Notes: generated by a model not told the origin, from the letters alone. Shown: positions 43,449-51,978, counted from the first letter of the stretch. The stretch: DNA of 64,000 bases from Longispora sp040681875 (GCF_040681875.1 NZ_JBFAZP010000006.1:248001-312000); one strand, 5' to 3'. A program made the numbers and translations.

Positions 43449-45031
43449 CCGGCAGGCTGTACGGCGTGGGGCTCGGCCCCGGCGACCCCGAACTGGTGAC
43501 CGTGAAGGCCGCCCGGCTGATCGGGGCCGCCGACGTCATCGCCTACCACGCGGCCCGGCACGGCCGGAGCATCGCGCGCTCCGTCGCGGCCCCCTACCTG
43601 CGCGAGGGCCAGATCGAAGAGCTGCTCGTCTACCCGCTGACGACGGAGACCACCGACCACCCCGGCGGCTACCAGGGCGCGATGGACGAGTTCTACGCCG
43701 ACGCGGCCGACCGGCTCGCCGCGCACCTCGACGCGGGCCGCGACGTGGTCGTGCTCGCCGAGGGCGACCCGCTGTTCTACGGCTCCTACATGCACATGCA
43801 CAAGCGGCTCGCGGGCCGCTACGTCGCCGAGGTCGTGCCCGGGGTGACCTCCGTCAGCGGGGCGTCCGCCGCGCTGGGCCGGCCGCTCGTGGAGCGCGAC
43901 GAGGTGCTGACGATCCTGCCCGGCACCCTGGACCCGGACACCCTCACCGCCCAGCTCGCGGGCACCGACGCGGCGGCCGTCATGAAGCTCGGCCGGACGT
44001 TCGGCAAGGTCCGCGACGCGTTCGAGCGGGCCGGCAAGCTCGACAGCGCCTGGTACGTGGAGCGGGCCAGCACCGGGCAGCAGCGGATCGCGCCGCTCGC
44101 GGACGTGGACCCGACGACCGTGCCGTACTTCTCGCTGGCGCTGCTGCCCTCGCCGGCGACGTCGGCGGAGGAGTGCCGGGTGGCCCCGCCACGGACGGGT
44201 GCACCGTCGGTGGTCGCGGGTGCCGACACCACCGTGGGCCTCCCGACGGACACGGGGAACGGCCCGCTGGCAGGGGCGACGCAGGCTGTTCCGGTGCCCC
44301 GGGGCGAGGTGGTCGTCGTCGGGCTCGGGCCCGCCGGGCGCGACTGGCTCACCCCCGAGGCGTCCGCCGCGCTCGCCGGGGCCGACGACCTGGTCGGGTA
44401 CGCGCCGTACGTCGCCAAGGTGCCCGTCAACCCCCGGCAGCGCCGGCACGCCTCCGACAACCGGGTCGAGGCCGAGCGCGCCGAGTTCGCCCTGGACCTG
44501 GCGCTGTCCGGCCGCCGGGTGGCCGTGGTGTCCTCCGGCGACCCGGGCGTGTTCGCGATGGCCAGCGCCGTGCTGGAGGTGGCGACCGGGGAGCGCTGGC
44601 GGGACGTACCCGTCAGGGTCCTGCCGGGGTTGACCGCCGCCCAGGCCGTCGCCAGCCGGGCCGGGGCGCCCCTGGGGCACGACTTCTGCGTGCTGTCCCT
44701 GTCGGACTACCTGAAGCCGTGGGAGGTCATCGAGGGCCGCCTGGAGGCCGCCGCGCGGGCCGACCTGGTGCTCGCGATCTACAACCCGGCGTCGAAGACC
44801 CGCACCTGGCAGGTCGAACGGGCCCGCGACCTGCTCCTGGAGCACCGGTCGCCGGACACCCCGGTCGTGATCGGCCGCGACGTGGGCGGGGCGCAGGAGT
44901 CCGTCCGGGTGGTCCGGCTGGCGGACCTGGACCCGGCGACGATCGACATGCGCTGCCTGCTGATCATCGGCTCCTCGCAGACCCGGGCGAAGGACGGGGT
45001 CGTCTTCACGCCCCGGCACTACCCGGGCTGA
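43445..45031 (+). CDS. cobIJ: Bifunctional precorrin-2 C20- and precorrin-3B C17-methyltransferase CobIJ
   Basis: The 528-residue protein is a fusion of two SAM-dependent tetrapyrrole methylases. CobI (about 1-245) has VGLGPGDPELVTVKA, LAEGDPLFYGSY and VPGVTSVSGASA. A Gly/Thr/Pro-rich linker of about 45 residues follows. CobJ (about 290-528) has VVGLGPAGRDWLTPEA, SSGDPGVFAMAS and LAIYNPASKTR. The CobIJ fusion is common in actinobacteria. It is the last gene of the cobG-cobH-cobIJ operon. Confidence 0.95.
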   Translation: MTGRLYGVGLGPGDPELVTVKAARLIGAADVIAYHAARHGRSIARSVAAPYLREGQIEELLVYPLTTETTDHPGGYQGAMDEFYADAADRLAAHLDAGRDVVVLAEGDPLFYGSYMHMHKRLAGRYVAEVVPGVTSVSGASAALGRPLVERDEVLTILPGTLDPDTLTAQLAGTDAAAVMKLGRTFGKVRDAFERAGKLDSAWYVERASTGQQRIAPLADVDPTTVPYFSLALLPSPATSAEECRVAPPRTGAPSVVAGADTTVGLPTDTGNGPLAGATQAVPVPRGEVVVVGLGPAGRDWLTPEASAALAGADDLVGYAPYVAKVPVNPRQRRHASDNRVEAERAEFALDLALSGRRVAVVSSGDPGVFAMASAVLEVATGERWRDVPVRVLPGLTAAQAVASRAGAPLGHDFCVLSLSDYLKPWEVIEGRLEAAARADLVLAIYNPASKTRTWQVERARDLLLEHRSPDTPVVIGRDVGGAQESVRVVRLADLDPATIDMRCLLIIGSSQTRAKDGVVFTPRHYPG

Positions 45032-45035
45032 GAAC

Positions 45036-45437
45036 CTAGAACAGCCTTCCCCGGTACGGGTGCGCCCGGCCCCACGTCCTCTCCCAGTCCGCGAGGTCCG
45101 CGGCGACCTCCGGACGGGTCGACAGGTAGCGCCAGTAGTCCTCGGCGGCCCGGCGCACCTCGTCCAGCGGGAACGTGCCGGCCTGGCCGTCCAGGATCGT
45201 GTTGCGCACCGACACCCCCGACGGGGCGACCCGCACCTGGAACGCCTCGCCGTCCCAGTCCTCGCCCGCCGAGCGCCCGCTGACCACCTCGTCGACGATG
45301 CCCAGCAGGTCCAGCGCCTGGTACGGGGAGTTGCGCAGCTCCATCACGAACCACACGCCCAGCGGGACGTACCTGTCGTCGCTCGCCCGGTACCTCGGGA
45401 AGCCGTCCCCGTCCGTGTAGAAACTGAGGAAGCTCAC
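45036..45437 (-). CDS. Putative immunity protein for the EndoU toxin
   Basis: The 133-residue soluble protein starts VSFLSFYTDGDGFPRYRA and contains EDYWRYLSTRPEVAADLADWERTWG. AAGGAGA precedes GTG 45437 by about six bases. It lies directly downstream of the EndoU-domain gene, the usual position of the cognate immunity gene. The immunity role is inferred from position, because the sequence itself is of an unrecognised or YacL-like small-protein type. Confidence 0.6.
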   Translation of the reverse strand: MSFLSFYTDGDGFPRYRASDDRYVPLGVWFVMELRNSPYQALDLLGIVDEVVSGRSAGEDWDGEAFQVRVAPSGVSVRNTILDGQAGTFPLDEVRRAAEDYWRYLSTRPEVAADLADWERTWGRAHPYRGRLF

Positions 45438-45450
45438 AGGTGTCTCCTTG

Positions 45451-45960
45451 TCACAGGAACGGGAATCCGTGCTTGAGCGCGCCCGTCGCATTATCGTAGT
45501 AGCCCATGATCGCGACGCCGTTGTGTGAGCCCGTCCAGGTGCCGTCCGCGTTCTTGGTCGCGCCGTGGAACGCGTTGGTGACCGCGTCGTCGCACTGCTG
45601 CGGGGTCCAGTGGTCGGGGAAGAACGTGCTGCGGCCCTGACCGACCTTGTTCTGCCACTGGCCCGGGGTGGGCGGCGGGCCGGGGGACGGCGGCTTCCAG
45701 AACTCGACCTTCGCCTCGTAGACCCCGGTGGTGGGGTCGCGGCGGAGCACCTGGCCGACGCGGCGGTCGGGGAAGTCCTCGCCGCCGGGCCGGTAGTGGT
45801 AGCCCTTGCGGTTCTCGCCCTCGAACGTGTGCCGCAGCCGGTCGGGGGACATCCGGTCGGGCCGGGCCCGCTTGGCGGCGCGGCCGTCCTGCTTCTTCAG
45901 GTAGCGCAGCGCGGCCCGGAGCAGCTTGCCGGACTTCTTGCGCTGGCTGTGGGTGGCCAC
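45451..45960 (-). CDS. EndoU-domain toxin (RNase)
   Basis: The 169-residue protein has a basic N-terminal region (about 1-40), then the bacterial EndoU fold. HTFEGENRKGYHYRPGG supplies catalytic His, QGRSTFFPDHWT is the Lys/Ser-Thr strand, and NGVAIMGYYDNATGALKHGFPF is the terminal beta-hairpin. EndoU toxins cleave RNA in target cells. It starts at a GTG two codons after, and in the same frame as, the TAG stop of the upstream gene. It may therefore be the severed C-terminal toxin domain of one polymorphic toxin. No good ribosome-binding site precedes the GTG. Confidence 0.8.
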   Translation of the reverse strand: MATHSQRKKSGKLLRAALRYLKKQDGRAAKRARPDRMSPDRLRHTFEGENRKGYHYRPGGEDFPDRRVGQVLRRDPTTGVYEAKVEFWKPPSPGPPPTPGQWQNKVGQGRSTFFPDHWTPQQCDDAVTNAFHGATKNADGTWTGSHNGVAIMGYYDNATGALKHGFPFL

Positions 45961-45963
45961 CGG

Positions 45964-46458
45964 CTACCCGTCGATCAGGGTGAAGAGGACCTCTTGGACG
46001 AGGTTGCCGACGACGGTGCGGCACAGCTGCTGGAAGACCGGGATCTCCAGCAGGGTCGCGCCGAACGTCACGAACGCCGTCGCGATGGCCTGGGCGATCT
46101 GGATGGCCAGGATCACCAGCTGCACGATGACCATGATCTTCAGGGCGAGCACGATCATGCCGCAGATGATCAGCCCGGTACCGGTCAGGACGGCGGCCGT
46201 GGCCCCGTTCGACAGGTTCTTCGCGGGGCTGTCCTCGTTGGACCACCAGTCGCGGAACGCCTCGATGTCCCCGCCCTGGTGCTCGGCCCACACGGAGCCC
46301 GCGTCCGCGTGCGCGTCGGCGACCACGCCGTGGATGGTGCCGGAGAAGCCGATCCAGGTCTTCCCCATCTCGAACAGCTTGGTCTCGTCGGCCTCGGGCC
46401 ACGAGTAGCCGATGACCTCGAGCAGGGAACGCAGCTCGCCCGGAATCTGGAGGCCCAC
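45964..46458 (-). CDS. WXG-type N-terminal/transmembrane module of a polymorphic toxin
   Basis: The 164-residue protein begins with a helical WXG-like domain (GYSWPEADETKLFEMGKTWIGF). A long hydrophobic stretch follows (about 88-135: VLTGTGLIICGMIVLAL, VIVQLVILAIQIAQ). This is the delivery/pretoxin part of type VII-associated toxins. It ends at TAG (45964-45966), after which the same frame continues through one codon to the EndoU GTG. It begins two bases after the WXG100-like gene. Confidence 0.75.
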   Translation of the reverse strand: MGLQIPGELRSLLEVIGYSWPEADETKLFEMGKTWIGFSGTIHGVVADAHADAGSVWAEHQGGDIEAFRDWWSNEDSPAKNLSNGATAAVLTGTGLIICGMIVLALKIMVIVQLVILAIQIAQAIATAFVTFGATLLEIPVFQQLCRTVVGNLVQEVLFTLIDG

Positions 46459-46460
46459 GG

Positions 46461-46781
46461 TCAGACCAGCCCCTCGCGGACTCCGGTGAAGTGGTCGTCG
46501 ATGCCCTTGTCGGTGGTGCGGTGGGTGCCGGCCATGCCGACCAGGTCCTCGCCGGCCACCCCGATCTCGTCCAGGGCCGCCTGGTAGCACTCGAACGCGA
46601 ACGAGGACACCTCGTCGTGCGCGGCGCCGATCAGCCCGCCGATGTCGTCGGCGCCCCACGGCTGGCCGTAGGCGGCGATCTCCGTCCGAAACGCGGCGAG
46701 TGCGGTGGTAAACCGGGTCGCGACCGCCCCCAGGCCCTGGCCCGAAGCGGCGAGCTTGTCCGGGTCGATGTCCACCATCAC
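46461..46781 (-). CDS. WXG100-like type VII secretion target protein
   Basis: The 106-residue helical hairpin protein starts MVDIDPDKLAASGQGLGAVATRF and has PWGADDIGG at the turn, the WxG-type motif position of ESAT-6-like proteins. It is probably a secretion partner or chaperone for the adjacent toxin. Its start overlaps the stop of the YbaB-like gene (ATGA). Confidence 0.8.
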   Translation of the reverse strand: MMVDIDPDKLAASGQGLGAVATRFTTALAAFRTEIAAYGQPWGADDIGGLIGAAHDEVSSFAFECYQAALDEIGVAGEDLVGMAGTHRTTDKGIDDHFTGVREGLV

Positions 46782-47200
46782 CGGCCGCCCTGGGCCGCGA
46801 TCCGGGCCTGCGCGTCGACGAGGGCGTCGGCGAAGGAGGTCATCTGCCGGGTCGCGTCGTCCTGGATCGCGCGCAGATCCTCGGTGAGGGTGCCGAAGTC
46901 CGTCGGGCCGGCGGGCTGCGGGCTCTGGGCGCGCAGGTCCGCCAGGGCCGCGTTGACCGCCGCCAGGGTCTCCTCGGCCAGGGTCTGCGAGTCCATCCGC
47001 ATCACCCTCGGGTTGAAGACCAGCTCCGACACCTGGCCGGGCGCGACGGCCTTCGCGGTGATCAGCCCGTTGGCGGCCTCGCCGACCCCCTCGACGGCGG
47101 CGTCCCCGGCGGCGGGCCGCAGGGCCTGGAACCGGTCGAGCATCGACGTGGCCTCGGCGAGCATCCGGCCGAGGCCGGCGGGGTCTGCCAGCGGATCCAT
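46778..47200 (-). CDS. YbaB/EbfC-family protein of the toxin operon
   Basis: The 140-residue protein begins MDPLADPAGLGRMLAEATSMLDRFQAL and contains GLITAKAVAPGQVSELVFNPRVMRM, the YbaB/EbfC beta-sheet. In Micromonosporaceae such genes commonly head WXG100-toxin-immunity operons. The true role there is unclear. ATG 47200 is chosen over the start at 47257, which would add an atypical extension. Confidence 0.8.
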   Translation of the reverse strand: MDPLADPAGLGRMLAEATSMLDRFQALRPAAGDAAVEGVGEAANGLITAKAVAPGQVSELVFNPRVMRMDSQTLAEETLAAVNAALADLRAQSPQPAGPTDFGTLTEDLRAIQDDATRQMTSFADALVDAQARIAAQGGR

Positions 47201-47273
47201 ACAGGTCTCCCGGGGAGAGGTCGGACTACCGATTGCCATCATAGGAGGGCCCGACAACCCGAACCGGGGCGAA

Positions 47274-47819
47274 CTACCCCCGGGACGCCTCCAGTTCGGC
47301 GCGGGTCAGCAGGCTGGCCAGGACGATGCCGGCGTCCGCGAGGGCCGCCGCGCCGCCCTCCTGCCGGTCGATCACGCACAGCGCGTGGTCGACGGTCGCG
47401 CCGAGCGCGCGCAGTTGGCCGGTGGACAGCGCGATCTGGCCGCCGGAGGTGACCACGTCCTCGACGACGAGTACCCGGCGGTCGGCCAGCGGGGCGCCCT
47501 CGGACAGCCGGGCGGTGCCGTACGCCTTGGCCTCCTTGCGGACGAACGCGCACGGCAGCCCGGTGTGCCGGCCCAGGGCGGTGACCACCGCGATGCCGCC
47601 CATCTCCAGGCCGGCGAGGACCTCGGTGCCGACGGGGACCAGCGGGACCATGGCGGCGGCGAGGGCGTCGAGGAGCACCGGGTCGGCCTCGAACTGGTAC
47701 TTGTCGAAGTACTCGTCGGCGAGCCGGCCCGACCGGAGGGTGAACTGGCCACGGATCCGGCAGGTGGCGTCGACCTGGCGGGCGAGATCAAGAGTTGTCA
47801 CAAAGCCCGATCCTGTCAT
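47274..47819 (-). CDS. pyrE: Orotate phosphoribosyltransferase
   Basis: The 181-residue protein carries the type I PRTase PRPP-binding motif VLVVEDVVTSGG and the OPRTase features FTLRSGRLADEYFDKY and AGLEMGGIAVV. It converts orotate and PRPP to OMP in UMP synthesis. An alternative start is GTG 47801. It lies between the toxin operon and cobK, with no functional tie to either. Confidence 0.95.
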   Translation of the reverse strand: MTGSGFVTTLDLARQVDATCRIRGQFTLRSGRLADEYFDKYQFEADPVLLDALAAAMVPLVPVGTEVLAGLEMGGIAVVTALGRHTGLPCAFVRKEAKAYGTARLSEGAPLADRRVLVVEDVVTSGGQIALSTGQLRALGATVDHALCVIDRQEGGAAALADAGIVLASLLTRAELEASRG

Positions 47820-47838
47820 GCTCCATTTCCGGGCTGAA

Positions 47839-48651
47839 TCATTCCCCCTCTGAACGTTCCCCACCATTCCGCGCCGAACGTTCCCCGCTGTTCCCCGCCG
47901 AACGTTCCCGACCGTTCCCCGCCGCGCGTTCCACCCAGGCGACCGCCTCGGCGACGGTGCCGACGGCCTCCGTCCCGGGGGCGGCCGGCCGGTCCACCAT
48001 CAGGACGGGGATCCCCAGCTCCCGGGCCGCCGTGAGCTTGGCGGCCGTCTGGTCCCCGCCGCTGTCCTTGGTGACGAGCACGTCGACGGCGTACCCCCGG
48101 AGCAGTTCCAGCTCCCCGGCGACGGTGAACGGCCCCCGGGCCAGGACGACCGTCAGCCGGGCCGGGACCGGGTCCTCGGGCGGGTCGACGGAGCGGAGCA
48201 GGAACCGGTGCGGCAGGTCCGCGAAGGCGGCGAGGTCCTTGCGCCCGGTGGTGAGGAACACCCGGGCGTCCGGGGTGGCGCGCAGGGCGTCGGCGGCGGC
48301 GGTCAGCGACGGCACCCGGCGCCAGTCGTCGCCGGGCGCCTCGGTCCAGCCGGGGCGGCGCAGGGCCAGCAGCGGCACGCCCAGCTCGGCGGTCGCGGTC
48401 GCCGCCGACCGGCTGATCACCGCCGCGAAGGGGTGGGTCGCGTCGACCACCGCGTCGATCCGGGCCTCCCGGAGCCAGGCGGCCAGGCCCTCCGGTCCGC
48501 CGAACCCGCCGATCCGGACCTCGCCCGGGGGCAGCCGGGGCTCGCCGACCCTGCCGGCGAGGGAGGACACGACGTGTACGCGGCCGACCAGCGCCTCCGC
48601 GAGCCGACGGGCCTCGCCGGTGCCGCCGAGGACGAGTACCCGCGCTGTCAT
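47839..48651 (-). CDS. cobK: Precorrin-6A reductase CobK
   Basis: The 270-residue protein has VLVLGGTGEARRLAEAL at the N-terminus, the CobK/CbiJ signature DAVVDATHPFAA, and LTTGRKDLAAF and VTKDSGGDQTAAKL. It reduces precorrin-6A with NADPH. The last 28 residues are a low-complexity tail of repeating GN-x-x-ERSA units encoded by a 24-bp tandem repeat, which is not part of the enzyme fold. It diverges from cbiD, with about 33 bp between start codons. Confidence 0.93.
   Translation of the reverse strand: MTARVLVLGGTGEARRLAEALVGRVHVVSSLAGRVGEPRLPPGEVRIGGFGGPEGLAAWLREARIDAVVDATHPFAAVISRSAATATAELGVPLLALRRPGWTEAPGDDWRRVPSLTAAADALRATPDARVFLTTGRKDLAAFADLPHRFLLRSVDPPEDPVPARLTVVLARGPFTVAGELELLRGYAVDVLVTKDSGGDQTAAKLTAARELGIPVLMVDRPAAPGTEAVGTVAEAVAWVERAAGNGRERSAGNSGERSARNGGERSEGE
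47851..47934. repeat. 24-bp tandem repeat at the 3' end of cobK
   Basis: Units begin at 47851, 47875, 47899 and 47923 and share GAACGTTCC-like cores. The first three are nearly complete and the fourth partial. Because 24 is a multiple of three, copy-number change keeps the frame and only alters the length of the cobK tail. Confidence 0.8.
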
Positions 48652-48684
48652 GCCCCTGACCTCCTGCTGGAATGCTGGAAAGCG

Positions 48685-49755
48685 ATGAGCACCAGTCTGC
48701 GGTACGGCTGGACCACGGGGGCGTGCGCCACCGCCGGGACGACCGCCGCGTACACGGCCCTGTTGACCGGGGAGTTTCCCGACCCGGTCGAGATCACCCT
48801 GCCCAAGGGGCAGACCCCGGCGTTCGCGCTGGCCCGGGAGGAGCTCCGGGCGGAGTCGGCCATGGCGGGGATCGTGAAGGACGCGGGGGACGATCCGGAC
48901 GTCACGCACGGGGCGCTGGTGTCGGCGACGGTCACGCACGGCGCGCCCGGCAGCGGGGTCACGTTCCGGGCCGGCCCCGGCGTCGGCACCGTGACGAAGG
49001 CCGGCCTGCCCCTGGCGGTGGGCGAGCCCGCGATCAACCCGGTGCCCCGGAAGATGATGACCGAGCACGTCCTCGCGGTCGCGGCGGCGCACGGCGGCAC
49101 CGGCGACGTGGTCGTGGAGATCTCCGTCGAGCACGGCGAGGAGCTGGCGAAGAAGACCTGGAACCCCCGGCTGGGTATCCTCGGCGGCCTGTCGATCCTC
49201 GGTACCACCGGCATCGTCGTGCCCTACTCGTGCTCCGCGTGGATCGACAGCATCCGCCGGGGCATCGACGTGGCCCGGGCCGCCGGTCGCACGCACGTCG
49301 CCGGGTGCACGGGCAGCACCTCCGAGCGGGTGGCCGCCGAGGTGTACGGGCTGCCCGAGGACGCGCTGCTGGACATGGGGGACTTCGCGGGCGCGGTGCT
49401 CAAGTACCTGCGCCGGCACCCGGTGCCCCGGCTGACCGTGTCGGGCGGGATCGGCAAGTTGTGCAAACTCGCCAACGGGCACCTGGACCTGCACTCGGGC
49501 CGCTCGCAGGTGGACTTCGCCGTCCTGGCGGAGACGGTGCGCGCCGCGGGCGGCGCTCCGGAACTGGTGGCGGCGGTGCACGGCGCGAACACGGCCCTGG
49601 AGGCGCTCCGGCTGTGCCAGGCGGAGGGGTTGCCGCTGGGTGACGTGATCGCGGCGCAGGCCCGTGTGGTGGCCCTGGAGACGCTCCGCGGGGCTCCCGT
49701 CGAGGTGGACGTGATCGTGATCGACCGGGCGGGCGTGATCGTGGGCCGGGCGTAG
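48685..49755 (+). CDS. cbiD: Cobalt-precorrin-5B C1-methyltransferase CbiD
   Basis: The 356-residue protein has CbiD hallmarks: RYGWTTGACATAGTTAAY at the N-terminus, KDAGDDPDVTHG, GVGTVTKAGLPLAVGEPAINP and GTTGIVVPYS. It methylates C1 and removes the two-carbon extruded fragment in the anaerobic pathway. Here it appears beside cobG, an aerobic-pathway gene. No cobF gene is present in the window. Confidence 0.95.
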   Translation: MSTSLRYGWTTGACATAGTTAAYTALLTGEFPDPVEITLPKGQTPAFALAREELRAESAMAGIVKDAGDDPDVTHGALVSATVTHGAPGSGVTFRAGPGVGTVTKAGLPLAVGEPAINPVPRKMMTEHVLAVAAAHGGTGDVVVEISVEHGEELAKKTWNPRLGILGGLSILGTTGIVVPYSCSAWIDSIRRGIDVARAAGRTHVAGCTGSTSERVAAEVYGLPEDALLDMGDFAGAVLKYLRRHPVPRLTVSGGIGKLCKLANGHLDLHSGRSQVDFAVLAETVRAAGGAPELVAAVHGANTALEALRLCQAEGLPLGDVIAAQARVVALETLRGAPVEVDVIVIDRAGVIVGRA

Positions 49756-49780
49756 GGCGGCGCTCCGCACCGCCCCACCG

Positions 49781-50524
49781 TCAGTCCCGGCAGCGCGCCA
49801 CCGAGTACAGGTGGCTGTCCGGGAACTCCCCGGCGGTCAGCACCCGCCCCACCACGACCACCGCCGTCCGCACGATCCCGGCGGCCTCGACCTGCCCCGC
49901 GATGTCGGCGAGCGTCCCGCGCACGATCAGCTCGTCGGCCCGCGAGGCCCGGGCCACCACCGCCACCGGGCAGTCCGCCCCGTAGTTGGGCACCAGCTCG
50001 TCGACGAGTTCGCGCAGCCGCTGCACGGCCAGGTGCAGGACCAGCGTGGACGCCGACCGGCCCAGCGACGGCAGGTCCTCCCCGGGCGGCATGGGGGTGG
50101 CGCGCGCGGCGGTCCGGGTGAGGATGACGGTCTGCCCGACCCCGGGCACGGTGAACTCGCGGCCCAGGGCGGCCGCCGCCGCCGCGAACGCCGGCACCCC
50201 GGGGGTCACGTCGTAGGGCACGCCGGCCGCGTCGAGCCGGCGGAGCTGTTCGGCCATCGCGGAGAACACCGACGGGTCGCCGGAGTGCAGCCGGGCGACG
50301 TCGAGGCCGGCGGCGTGCGCGGCGACCAGCTCCCCGACGATCTGGTCGAGGTTCAGGTTGGCCGTGTCCACGAGGCGCGCGCCGGGCGGGCAGTGCGCCA
50401 GCAGCTCGACGGGGACCAGGCTGCCGGCGTACAGGCAGACGGGCGAGGCGGCGATCAGGTCCCGGCCCCGGACGGTGATCAGGTCCGCCGCCCCGGGCCC
50501 GGCCCCGATGAAGTGCACTGTCAT
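49781..50524 (-). CDS. cobM: Precorrin-4 C11-methyltransferase CobM
   Basis: The 247-residue SAM-dependent methylase begins MTVHFIGAGPGAADLITVRG and has VARLHSGDPSVFSAMAEQ and YDVTPGVPAFAAAAA, typical of CobM/CbiF. Its ATG overlaps the cobL stop (ATGA region, 50521-50524), so cobL and cobM are translationally coupled. Confidence 0.95.
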   Translation of the reverse strand: MTVHFIGAGPGAADLITVRGRDLIAASPVCLYAGSLVPVELLAHCPPGARLVDTANLNLDQIVGELVAAHAAGLDVARLHSGDPSVFSAMAEQLRRLDAAGVPYDVTPGVPAFAAAAAALGREFTVPGVGQTVILTRTAARATPMPPGEDLPSLGRSASTLVLHLAVQRLRELVDELVPNYGADCPVAVVARASRADELIVRGTLADIAGQVEAAGIVRTAVVVVGRVLTAGEFPDSHLYSVARCRD

Positions 50525-51978
50525 TGCTTGTCCACCGTCCACTGTGTGACGGGCATGGCGGGGCGCCAGCCCGTGAATCCGCCGACCGGGACGGCGCGGG
50601 ACACCGCGATCCGGGTCAGGTCCCCGCCGAGCGCGCCGAACCAGTGCGCCACGGCGGCCTCGGTCTCCAGGGTGACCGCGTTGGCGACCAGCCGGCCGCC
50701 GGGCCGCAGCGCCGCCCAGCAGGCCTCGACCACGCCGGGCACGGTGAGCCCGCCGCCGATGAACACCGCGTCGGGGGTGTCGAGGCCGGCGAGCGCCCCG
50801 GGGGCCCGGCCGGCGACGGTGCGCAGGCCGGGCACGCCCAGCCGGGCGGCGTTGGCGGTGATCCGGGTCAGGCGTTCGGGGTGCGACTCGACGGCCAGCG
50901 CCCGGCACGACGGGTGGCTGCGCATCCATTCCACGGCGATGCTGCCGTTGCCCGCGCCGACGTCCCAGAGGAGTTCGCCGGGGCGGGGGGCGAGCCGGGC
51001 CAGGGTGACGGCCCGGATCTCGCGCTTGGTGAGCTGGCCGTCGTGCTGGTAGCGGTCGTCGGGCAGGCCGGGCACCCGGGACGCGGGCGGTTCGGCGCAC
51101 TCGACGGCGATCACGTTCAGCGGATCAAGATCGTCGAAGGACCAGCTCTCGGCGGTACTGGTGAGCCGCCGTTCCACCGGCCCCCCGAGCTGTTCGAGCA
51201 CGGTGAGCCGGCTGTCCCCGTACCCGTGGCGGGTCAGGAACTCCGCCACGGCGGCGGGTGAGCGGCCGTCGGCGCTGAGCACCAGGAAGCGCCCGCCGGG
51301 CTGGACGGCCTCCACGGGGCGGCCGACGACGGAGTACACGGGGGTGTCCTGCACGGCCCAGCCCATCCGGGCGCAGGCCAGCGCGGCCGAGGACGGGTGC
51401 GGCAGGACCCGGACCGCGTCGGCCCCGAGCAGCCGGATCAGCGTCGAGCCGATGCCGTAGAACAGCGGGTCGCCGCTGGCCAGGACGCAGACGTTCCGGC
51501 CGGCGAGGCGGTCGAGGAGGGCCGGGAGGCCGGGCAGCAGGGGGCTGGGCAGCACGATCCGTTCGGCGACGGGCGCACCCGTGCCGGTGACGACGCCCCG
51601 GCACGGGGCGGGGTCACCGTCCAGGGCGGAGCCGGAGCCAAGAGTCGGGGCCGCGTCACCGTCCGCGCCGCGCGGGGCCGGACCCACCCCCAGGCACGGG
51701 GACGCGCTGTCGTCGGGAGCCCGGTCAGCGGGCCCGTCTCCCCGCACGATCGGCGGCTGGCCTTCGGGGAACACGTCGTCGCCCGGGGTCCACCCGTTGT
51801 CGTCGGACAATGGCTCGACGCCCGAGACCGTGCCGTCGGGGGCCACCTCGGCGGACGGCGGCACCAGGTCCAGTTGGCGCGGGCTGCCGACCAGCACGTC
51901 CGCCGCCCCGATCGCCGCCCGGGACCCGGGGGCCAGCCCATCCCAGCCGTCGGCCCCGATCCCCACGACCGTGATCAC
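50521..51978 (-). CDS. cobL: Precorrin-6Y C5,15-methyltransferase (decarboxylating) CobL
   Basis: The 485-residue protein is a fusion of a CbiE-like methylase (VITVVGIGADGWDGL; CVLASGDPLFYGIG) and a CbiT-like domain (LLWDVGAGNGSIAVEWM; DAVFIGGG). It methylates C5 and C15 and decarboxylates the C12 acetate. CobL is usually about 400 residues. The extra length is a Pro/Asp/Gly-rich insertion at about 45-125, inside the CbiE half. GTG 51978 overlaps the stop of the upstream oxidase-like gene (GTGA). Confidence 0.94.
   Translation of the reverse strand: MITVVGIGADGWDGLAPGSRAAIGAADVLVGSPRQLDLVPPSAEVAPDGTVSGVEPLSDDNGWTPGDDVFPEGQPPIVRGDGPADRAPDDSASPCLGVGPAPRGADGDAAPTLGSGSALDGDPAPCRGVVTGTGAPVAERIVLPSPLLPGLPALLDRLAGRNVCVLASGDPLFYGIGSTLIRLLGADAVRVLPHPSSAALACARMGWAVQDTPVYSVVGRPVEAVQPGGRFLVLSADGRSPAAVAEFLTRHGYGDSRLTVLEQLGGPVERRLTSTAESWSFDDLDPLNVIAVECAEPPASRVPGLPDDRYQHDGQLTKREIRAVTLARLAPRPGELLWDVGAGNGSIAVEWMRSHPSCRALAVESHPERLTRITANAARLGVPGLRTVAGRAPGALAGLDTPDAVFIGGGLTVPGVVEACWAALRPGGRLVANAVTLETEAAVAHWFGALGGDLTRIAVSRAVPVGGFTGWRPAMPVTQWTVDKQ

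Noticed and set aside
47851..47934. CRISPR-like repeat
   Set aside because: The units are contiguous without spacers and are translated as the CobK tail. No cas genes are present.
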